From Pontibacillus halophilus JSM 076056 = DSM 19796 (GTDB lineage Bacteria; Bacillota; Bacilli; Bacillales; BH030062): a stretch of 64,000 nucleotides of DNA. A model generated the notes under the pieces. That model searched no databases and had not been told where the DNA came from. It worked only from the letters and a program-made list of their open reading frames with translations. Location of the stretch: positions 1 through 64,000 of the forward strand of contig NZ_AULI01000006.1 in the NCBI RefSeq assembly GCF_000425205.1, written 5' to 3'. Numbering within the stretch: the stretch's first letter is position 1; every line of letters starts with the position of its first letter. The translations under genes were made by a program, and so were the position numbers. Positions 30,297 to 36,072 of the stretch are shown one piece after another.

Positions 30297-30329
30297 AACC
30301 CCTTACCACACGCTTAGAGGTAAGGGGTT
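30297..30329. terminator. Hairpin after the PAS-STAS gene
   Basis: AACCCCTTACC and GGTAAGGGGTT form a perfect 11-bp stem overlapping the stop codon of the minus-strand gene. The following T tract is weak. Confidence 0.65.
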
Positions 30330-31083
30330 ATTTGATAAATACTGTTATGGCTTGTTGCAGAGAGTTCATGTATCGCACGGACATAGTGGCTTTCAATTTA
30401 TGAAGCAGGCGTGCCTGTTGTGGGCGAATTCCTATAACAATGAGCTCTTTGCCCATGTATTCTAAGGATAAGAGAAGGTGATGCAAGGCCTGTACACCAT
30501 TGTCTTCTATCTTCCCAACCGCTGTAAAATCGATTAGTAGTCGATCTGCATTCGATTCATGCGCCGCTTTTAAGATACTCTCCTCTACAATCTGCAACTT
30601 TTCTTCCGTCAGCTCACCATATAATGAAACCAGCGCATTCCCCTCTGATAGTCCAATAAATGGCGCGGACAACTTGTAATTATGAAGAAGGCTTTCCTCT
30701 AGCTCTTCTTTCTTTTGGAGCAGTTCGAAATTTGTATCGTTTAACCGTTGTTGCAACCGTTGCAATACTTCGGTTACTCGACTCACCTGCTCATCTTTTT
30801 GGATGAACATGATCTCTGCATGCAAATCATTTTGCCAATACACATATGCATCGACTAGCACTAAGTTATGATGGCGATTTAGAACATGGATTTCAAATTG
30901 CTGTTTTCCTTTATCAGGTGAAACCCATTGTTTCACTTTTTCAAGGCTACCTTCATCAATAAAGTCGAGTAAGGAACTATGGATGGTATATTCTCTTTCA
31001 GCTTCCTCTGTCGCATATAAAATGTGGTAACGCTTGTCGATTACGAAAATCGGTAACGGAAATTGATTATAAACTAGTTGCAT
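30328..31083 (-). CDS. PAS-STAS protein, RsbR-type stressosome homologue
   Basis: A 251-residue soluble protein. Residues 1-105 fit a PAS-like sensor fold (LPIFVIDKRYHILYATEEAEREY), 105-135 form a coiled coil, and 140-251 are a STAS domain in RsbR form (LIDFTAVGKIEDNGVQALHH, VIGIRPQQARLLHKL). RsbR proteins sit in the stressosome and control sigma-B through the RsbT kinase. The two threonines phosphorylated in B. subtilis RsbR appear to be Asn195 and Ile217 here, so phosphoregulation may be lost. The start overlaps the cobalamin-protein gene by 17 bases, pointing to coupled synthesis. No rsbS, rsbT or sigB lies nearby. Confidence 0.78.
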   Translation of the reverse strand: MQLVYNQFPLPIFVIDKRYHILYATEEAEREYTIHSSLLDFIDEGSLEKVKQWVSPDKGKQQFEIHVLNRHHNLVLVDAYVYWQNDLHAEIMFIQKDEQVSRVTEVLQRLQQRLNDTNFELLQKKEELEESLLHNYKLSAPFIGLSEGNALVSLYGELTEEKLQIVEESILKAAHESNADRLLIDFTAVGKIEDNGVQALHHLLLSLEYMGKELIVIGIRPQQARLLHKLKATMSVRYMNSLQQAITVFIK

Positions 31084-31720
31084 CGGAGGATACCTGAATT
31101 CCTTTCAACCATTCTGCTAATTCATCAAGGTCTTTCACTATATAAGCTTGTCCATGTAGGAGACGCTTTAGATCGTGCTCGTGAGCCATACGGCCCCCAA
31201 CTACAACTTGCGGTTGCCACTCTAACGTTCGCAAGACAGCTACAGCTTCCTTTAGTTTCGGTAATCGATAAGAAAGAGCAGCAGAGAGCCCAATTACCGC
31301 TGGCTTATAAGTCTTAATCTGATGAAGAGCATGTTCTAAAGGCAAATCAGCCCCAAGATTTCGAACCGACCATCCTTGGTCTCGAAACACGGATGCTACC
31401 ATCTTCAATCCAAGATAATGCTGTTCTCCTTCAATCCCAAACAACAACGCTTTCTTACGTTCTATAGCTAATGGGTTTGTTTCTAGATGATTGTCATAGT
31501 AACTTAAAACAAAGTCACAAATAGCTGTCGCCAAATGCTCATCTGCTACAGATATTTGATTCGATTCCCATCGCTTTCCTACCTCGTACATGGCAGGAGT
31601 TAACAATTTATTATAGAGAGAGTGTCGATCAAGTGGGCCATACTCATCTTTCAAGTAGTCAAGTACTCCACTTTCATCCCCCAACAATAATAATTCAGCG
31701 AGTCGTTCATCATAGTTCAT
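31067..31720 (-). CDS. Stand-alone cobalamin-binding protein with B12-photoreceptor signature
   Basis: A 217-residue protein with a helical cap (1-80) and a Rossmann-type B12 domain (88-210). The cap holds W51, then nine residues, then E61-H62, the W-x9-E-H signature of CarH/LitR light sensors. The B12 motif is E99-x-H101-x-x-G104, so the cobalt-ligating histidine is present with Glu in place of the usual Asp; VVVGG closes the site. The residue after the tryptophan is Glu, not the His that CarH uses after illumination. There is no MerR DNA-binding domain and no enzyme domain. The start has GGAGGTGA. It lies between a small helical protein and a PAS-STAS protein. Confidence 0.8.
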   Translation of the reverse strand: MNYDERLAELLLLGDESGVLDYLKDEYGPLDRHSLYNKLLTPAMYEVGKRWESNQISVADEHLATAICDFVLSYYDNHLETNPLAIERKKALLFGIEGEQHYLGLKMVASVFRDQGWSVRNLGADLPLEHALHQIKTYKPAVIGLSAALSYRLPKLKEAVAVLRTLEWQPQVVVGGRMAHEHDLKRLLHGQAYIVKDLDELAEWLKGIQVSSDATSL

Positions 31721-31737
31721 AGACTCACCTCCACAAG

Positions 31738-32094
31738 TTAGTTCGATGCGTTCAGCTGTTCCATCCCTTGTTGAAGATAGGTTCTGAAAGCCTCTCGCAC
31801 CTTCGTGTCCGCTATGAGATGGACGTTTCGGTATAATCGCTCTAGATTATCTAAGAGAATAGCCGAGCTTATTCCTCGATTCACAAGAACACGTTCAAGC
31901 CAAAGCACGTATTTAACAAAGAACTCCTCATCCTCCATCTCATAAGCTGTTAGAAGATGATCAACGTGATGGAGGTTGTCTTCGACTGTCTTCTCGTAAC
32001 CTCGTTTCCCAAACCGTTCATAGAACCATGGAAAAGCTTGATAAATCTCTTCTACCACTTGCTTGACTAGTGTCTCTCGTTCCTCTGCTGTCAT
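31738..32094 (-). CDS. Unrecognised helical protein of the B12/STAS cassette
   Basis: A 118-residue, all-helical, acidic protein without signal peptide. It contains PWFYERFGKRGYEKTVEDN, a histidine cluster (HHVDH, about residues 41-45) and FVKYVLWLERVLVNRGISS. I do not recognise the family; a globin-like or four-helix sensory domain is conceivable. ATG at 32092-32094 follows AAGGTGG and overlaps the original stop of the upstream monooxygenase pseudogene as ATGA. It ends 17 bases before the cobalamin gene, so it is very likely a functional partner of that protein. Confidence 0.7.
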   Translation of the reverse strand: MTAEERETLVKQVVEEIYQAFPWFYERFGKRGYEKTVEDNLHHVDHLLTAYEMEDEEFFVKYVLWLERVLVNRGISSAILLDNLERLYRNVHLIADTKVREAFRTYLQQGMEQLNASN

Positions 32095-32401
32095 GTGGCT
32101 ACCACCTTATAGTTCGCTACTTTATTTAGGCAGAATCCCCGCTAACTCTTGGTCTGGTTCGTTCTTCTCCAATTCATGTACGCGCTTAAAGCCATCGCTT
32201 GTTACCCAAATTCATATAAGCACGTTTCGTCTCCCATTCCATGTGAACTGTCAACTCTCCAGGTATTTTCTCATTTTGTAGGAATTGAAGAGAAAGAAAG
32301 CCTGGGAATTAATTAACCAGCTTAGAACGCTTTTGGTGAATAGCAATAAGTATATCTGCCTTCTCTTCCGGAACGTGAACGATTGATCCCACTATATACA
32401 T
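32091..32401 (-). pseudogene. Broken ABM-family (heme-monooxygenase-like) gene
   Basis: From ATG at 32399-32401 (AAGGGGA upstream) the frame reads MYIVGSIVHVPEEKADILIA and on to an in-frame TAA after residue 30. The same frame resumes with FPGFLSLQFLQNEK and LTVHMEWETKRAYMN. One extra T then shifts to WVTSDGFKRVHELEK, and a tandem TAAA duplication shifts again to VANYKVVAT and TGA. Correcting both indels gives exactly 102 codons (101 residues), the length and motif order of antibiotic-biosynthesis-monooxygenase domains. Its TGA overlaps the next ATG, so it was once the first gene of the cassette. Three lesions argue for true decay, though sequencing error cannot be excluded. Confidence 0.75.
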
Positions 32402-32584
32402 GGCGACACGTCCCCTTAGTAACTGAATTCGTACTTTCCAGAGTTTGATAATACTATGTTAACATAAACTGCTTTCCCAATTAAGCAATGTCCATCTTCT
32501 CTACATATTGCCAAATTCACTTTATAAATTCTTTTATTTCTTCCTCCCCTCACCTCTTTCCTGCCATTTCTTATAGGAAAATAA

Positions 32585-32612
32585 CAAAAAAGACGCTCAA
32601 CATGTGAGCGCC
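32585..32612 (-). terminator. Terminator of the aeRF1-like gene
   Basis: GGCGCTCA and TGAGCGTC with loop CATGT form the stem, followed by six T on the minus strand, about 28 bases after the stop. The stretch 32402-32584 upstream of the monooxygenase pseudogene holds no gene I can support. Confidence 0.8.
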
Positions 32613-32639
32613 TTTTCTGACATGATTCTACCTTTAAAC

Positions 32640-33443
32640 TTACAGTGCTACTTCCTCAATCACTTTATGCTCTTCGTATTGAAGAAGGTTTTTATTTACG
32701 ACTTCATGGATTGGCTTGTTCATATGAGATTGAATATCTTCTGCTTCTTCTTTATCGCCTACTAGATAAATAGTCTCCCAACCGTGGTCTTTAGCCATTT
32801 TATCAAGAGTTGGAGCTAAGCTCTTATACCAGCGATGTTGATGAGCTTTAAACTTATCATCAAATAAGTCTTTCTGTGGACTCTTTCCACCAGAACCCAT
32901 AGATGGGTTTGCCTGGTGAGGTCCTACTTTCTCGCGCCAGTCCTCCACATCAAGGTCAAGTTCATATTCCTTCGTACCTTCAAGTGCACCTAGCTGAGCT
33001 TCTACAATTTTCACGTTTTGTTGTTGGACAAGAATAATTCCTGTCTTAGGTGATTGTTTCTTTAATTCTTTAAATTGGTCTAACACAGGTGATTCTTCCC
33101 AGTGAAACTCTGATTTAACTGGAAGTTGAACAGGCAACGCTGTCCAAATTGATCCATCCGTAGACGCAAATAAGATTATACTTTTAGATAAATCTTGTTC
33201 ATAACGTTGCATGTACTTCTCTACATCATCGCGTAAGGCACGGAAATTCTTTAATTCGTCCTTATCGCCACTTTCTTGTAAGTAATTCTCGAAATTGTTC
33301 ATCGCATTTTTCAAATGAATCTTGTACTCTCCACCTTGTTGTTCAGGATCAGCAAGGTCCGTATTTAAATACATTGTGAGTACACGTTCTGGTTTTGGCA
33401 TTTGTACTTGTTCTAGTTTTTGTAGTTCTTTATTTAAATCCAT
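32640..33443 (-). CDS. Bacterial aeRF1-like (VLRF1/baeRF) protein
   Basis: A protein of about 267 residues resembling bacterial relatives of archaeal-eukaryotic release factor 1. PERVLTMYLNTD at the N-terminus, KSIILFASTDGSIWTALPV in the middle and a C-terminal L7Ae-like half (ETIYLVGDKEEAEDIQ) fit that architecture. The loop equivalent to GGQ reads GSGGKSPQ near residue 185, with Lys for Gln. Such proteins are thought to act on stalled ribosomes or peptidyl-tRNA. ATG at 33441-33443 is preferred because AAAGGAG is 11 bases upstream. Confidence 0.65.
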   Translation of the reverse strand: MDLNKELQKLEQVQMPKPERVLTMYLNTDLADPEQQGGEYKIHLKNAMNNFENYLQESGDKDELKNFRALRDDVEKYMQRYEQDLSKSIILFASTDGSIWTALPVQLPVKSEFHWEESPVLDQFKELKKQSPKTGIILVQQQNVKIVEAQLGALEGTKEYELDLDVEDWREKVGPHQANPSMGSGGKSPQKDLFDDKFKAHQHRWYKSLAPTLDKMAKDHGWETIYLVGDKEEAEDIQSHMNKPIHEVVNKNLLQYEEHKVIEEVAL

Positions 33444-33617
33444 TATGTTCGCCACTCCTTTGCAGCATGGAATTTGATATCTTGCTAATATGTAACCGTC
33501 TCATCTTTCATTCAAACATGTAGGAGCATAATTTCTTATTCTATTCCGTATAATGATTCACTTCATACAGAAACGGGTAAGAGACGATAGAAACTGAACA
33601 CGACTAGGAGGGCTACA

Positions 33618-33809
33618 ATGCTATATTTACTTGCGATTCTCTTACCACCTGTAGCAGTCTTATTTGTGGGTAAACCATTTCAAGCTTTCTTGAATCTTCT
33701 ATTAACGATGGCATTCTGGATACCAGGAGCCATTCATGCTGCATTCTTGGTGAAAGAACAGAAAGATGATAAGCGTCATAACCGTTATATGAAAGAGAAA
33801 CACGCATAA
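33618..33809 (+). CDS. Pmp3/YqaE-family membrane peptide
   Basis: A 63-residue protein with two membrane helices (LLAILLPPVAVLFVG and NLLLTMAFWIPGAIHAAFLV) and a charged tail, the Pmp3/YqaE (UPF0057) form. Yeast and plant homologues affect membrane potential and salt tolerance. The start follows AGGAGGG, and a strong hairpin follows the stop. Confidence 0.88.
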   Translation: MLYLLAILLPPVAVLFVGKPFQAFLNLLLTMAFWIPGAIHAAFLVKEQKDDKRHNRYMKEKHA

Positions 33810-33813
33810 CTAA

Positions 33814-33852
33814 AGAAGCCTCAGCTTATTGTGATAAGCTGAGGCTTCTTTC
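33814..33852. terminator. Bidirectional terminator between pmp3-like gene and gntR
   Basis: AGAAGCCTCAGCTTA and TAAGCTGAGGCTTCT form a perfect 15-bp stem with T and A tracts suited to both convergent genes. Confidence 0.92.
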
Positions 33853-34558
33853 ATTGTCGAATTTCAACCCAATAATCAAAGTAGGCAGGTAAATATTTCG
33901 TCACACAATATTCTAAAGGTGTATTATCGATTCCTAATGTCGTTCGTTTTAGCTCAAGCAACGGAGCACCTGGGGAAATCCCTAAGATTTCTGATTCATA
34001 AATTGTGGCAAGAGATGTGGAAACATGTTCATTTGAAAGTTTATAGGGTACATCTGCTTCGTCTAAGTAATCTACAAGTTTGAAAGTATGAAGCGTGCGC
34101 TCATCAAATAATTCTCCTATATATATAGGTACATACATTTGTTGAATCGCAAAGGGAACATTGTTCGTAAATCGAACACGCTCTAGCAGCCGAACTTCAT
34201 CCTTGCTTTCAAGGTCCAACATCGTTCGAGCATATTCCATATGATGCCCGGATACATCACGTATCGTTTTAATTGTGAACGTATCTCCCAACTCACGATG
34301 ATATACTTTCGGGATAACGTGAGGGGTGGCTGGCCGCTCCTTTACGGTGGTTCCTTTTCCTCTTCTCGTCTCTAATACGCCTTCTTGCACAAGCTGTGAA
34401 ATTGCCTGCCTCACAGTTGAACGACTAACACTAAATAACTTCATCATTTGAGATTCAGACGGAATCGTATCTCCTGGATTCCACTTTTTCATCTTGATGT
34501 TCTCAATCATCTTGTTCTTCACTTGCAAGTAATAGGGCATACGACTATTCATACTCAC
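33851..34558 (-). CDS. GntR/HutC-family regulator next to opuAC-type gene
   Basis: A regulator of about 235 residues. The winged helix (PGDTIPSESQMMKLFSVSRS to TRRGKGTTV) is followed by a UTRA ligand domain. GTG at 34556-34558 is preferred, with AAGGA eight bases upstream and the usual N-terminal length; several upstream starts remain possible. It lies downstream of the betaine-binding lipoprotein gene, whose promoter carries a GntR-type palindrome, so it is the likely repressor of that gene. Confidence 0.82.
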   Translation of the reverse strand: MSMNSRMPYYLQVKNKMIENIKMKKWNPGDTIPSESQMMKLFSVSRSTVRQAISQLVQEGVLETRRGKGTTVKERPATPHVIPKVYHRELGDTFTIKTIRDVSGHHMEYARTMLDLESKDEVRLLERVRFTNNVPFAIQQMYVPIYIGELFDERTLHTFKLVDYLDEADVPYKLSNEHVSTSLATIYESEILGISPGAPLLELKRTTLGIDNTPLEYCVTKYLPAYFDYWVEIRQ

Positions 34559-34626
34559 ATCAATCATCCTTACGTTCATCATTTCTTCCATCATTCTAGC
34601 CCATTTCAACAGAAAGATGAAGCCAA

Positions 34627-34668
34627 TAAAAAAAAGCTATCTCTATGTGCCCTCACACAGAGATAGCT
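34627..34668 (-). terminator. Terminator of the opuAC-type gene
   Basis: AGCTATCTCTGTGTG and CACATAGAGATAGCT form a 15-bp stem with one G-U pair, followed by nine T on the minus strand, right after the stop codon. Confidence 0.92.
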
Positions 34669-34674
34669 CTTTCC

Positions 34675-35571
34675 TTATTCTTCAGATGTTACCCATTCAT
34701 CTACAAGTTCTTGGTTGTCTTCAAGCCAAATCTCAGCACCTTTGGCAGCATCGTTGTCATTCTCAACGATTGTTGCCATCAGCTCCCCTAGCTGGTCATT
34801 TGTCATTTCCCAATTTTGAAGCCACTCAAGTACTTCAGGATGGTCTTCTGGGAACCCCTTACGAGACATAAAGCTAATATTCTCTTCATCTCCATAAACG
34901 TTCTTTGGATCTTCAAGGAACTTCATATCAAGATCAGCAAATACATGGTGTGGTTTCCACAACGTCACAACAATTGGTTCTTCGTTTTTATACGCAGTCT
35001 TCAATTCTGTTGTCATGGACACATCAGAAGAAGATAGAACATCATAGTTTAAGTCGTACTCTTTCACCACATCATCCGTTAATGACATTAGGCTCGCACC
35101 AGGGTCAATCCCTACGATTTCGCCATCCATCTTATCTTCGTATTCATTCAACTCTTCAATGCTTTCAATATCCATGTAGGAAGGTACAGCCAAGCCTAGC
35201 GTCGTACCTTGGTACCATTCTTCATGCCAGTTAATTTCATCCTTGTAACGATCGTAGAATGGCTTATCTGTATTCGGAAGCCATACCTCAAGGGCTACAT
35301 CAACAGATTGACTCGCCATCGCTTCGTAAAGGGCGCCTTTATCTACATTGTTTAAGGTTATATCATACCCTTTTTCTTCTAGAATTTGTTCCCACATGTT
35401 TGAAACGGCAATATTCTCAGCCCATGGGTTTAGTCCAATCTCTATAGAACCTTTGTCTTCCGTGCTTTCCCCTTCATCAGAAGATGAAGCATCTTCCTCA
35501 TTACCCCCGCAAGCAGTAAGTAACAAGAGAAGCCCCATCAAAACTCCTAATCCCCAAAATTTCGATTTCAA
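34675..35571 (-). CDS. Glycine-betaine-type ABC substrate-binding lipoprotein, orphan
   Basis: A 298-residue OpuAC/ProX-type lipoprotein. The lipobox is LLTAC at residues 17-21, followed by a serine- and acid-rich linker. Core segments are IEIGLNPWAENIAVSNMWEQ, YEAMASQSVDVALEVWLPNT, GIDPGASLMSLTDDVV and VVTLWKPHHVFADLDM; the tryptophans would form the cage for a quaternary amine. The start is TTG at 35569-35571 with AAGGAGG. There is no permease or ATPase gene beside it, so it must dock to a transporter encoded elsewhere. A GntR gene follows. Confidence 0.88.
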   Translation of the reverse strand: MKSKFWGLGVLMGLLLLLTACGGNEEDASSSDEGESTEDKGSIEIGLNPWAENIAVSNMWEQILEEKGYDITLNNVDKGALYEAMASQSVDVALEVWLPNTDKPFYDRYKDEINWHEEWYQGTTLGLAVPSYMDIESIEELNEYEDKMDGEIVGIDPGASLMSLTDDVVKEYDLNYDVLSSSDVSMTTELKTAYKNEEPIVVTLWKPHHVFADLDMKFLEDPKNVYGDEENISFMSRKGFPEDHPEVLEWLQNWEMTNDQLGELMATIVENDNDAAKGAEIWLEDNQELVDEWVTSEE

Positions 35572-35622
35572 TTCTACTCCTCCTTATAGAACGGTTACTG
35601 TTATGTAAATTACTTGTTCGCA

Positions 35623-35638
35623 ACTTGTAAGTACAAGT
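35623..35638. promoter_or_regulatory. GntR-type operator at the opuAC-type promoter
   Basis: ACTTGTAAGTACAAGT has inverted ACTTGT/ACAAGT arms with a four-base spacer, the pattern of HutC-type GntR regulators. It lies just downstream of the -10 box, over the expected transcription start. Confidence 0.65.
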
Positions 35639-35647
35639 CATGAACTA

Positions 35648-35675
35648 ATTATAACAAGTAAATGAGAAGTGTCAA
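35648..35675 (-). promoter_or_regulatory. Strong sigma-A promoter of the opuAC-type gene
   Basis: TTGACA (35670-35675) and TATAAT (35648-35653) are both perfect and 16 bases apart on the minus strand. Confidence 0.85.
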
Positions 35676-35710
35676 ATTTAGGCTCTTAACGTGAGCGAGA
35701 GCCTTATCGA

Positions 35711-35745
35711 CAAAAATAAAGAGCCTGGCAGAAGCCAGACTCTTT
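35711..35745 (-). terminator. Terminator after the small protein at 35757
   Basis: AAAGAGTCTGGC and GCCAGGCTCTTT with a four-base loop form a stem followed by ATTTTTG on the minus strand, 11 bases after the stop. Confidence 0.85.
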
Positions 35746-35756
35746 AACATCCATCT

Positions 35757-35996
35757 TTATACTTTTTCTACTACATAAGCTTGTTTCTTGCGATAGTATT
35801 TTTCACCATCGTCTGCAGAATGTTCAAAGAAACCTTCAAACTCATGAGTCACTTTGTATTCACGATTAGGTTCTGTGAACAATTGATTTTCATTTGTTGA
35901 GAGCAACACCACATCAGTTGTTGATACAAAGCTGTCTAATTCCTGCGCAGTGTAATTTGTACCTACTTCCAATTCGCTAAGACGTAGATTTGCCAT
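35757..35996 (-). CDS. Small hypothetical protein, 79 residues
   Basis: ATG at 35994-35996 follows CAGGAGGG; longer upstream starts lack a good site. The product begins MANLRLSELEVGTNY and is acidic and probably beta-rich (TTDVVLLSTNENQLF, EYKVTHEFEGFFEH). I do not recognise it. It has its own terminator and lies after the GH32 gene. Confidence 0.7.
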   Translation of the reverse strand: MANLRLSELEVGTNYTAQELDSFVSTTDVVLLSTNENQLFTEPNREYKVTHEFEGFFEHSADDGEKYYRKKQAYVVEKV

Positions 35997-36072
35997 GCAT
36001 AAACCCTCCTGTTGATTGGTCTTATAACCATGCATTCCCAGGAGGATAGCAATCGAAACATGTTGATTGATC

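Noticed and set aside
32402-32584. Possible sigma-B promoter before the B12/STAS cassette
   Set aside because: I could not find a GTTT...GGGTAT pair with correct spacing; only a weak TTGCTT-16-TATGTT is present, so no promoter is claimed.
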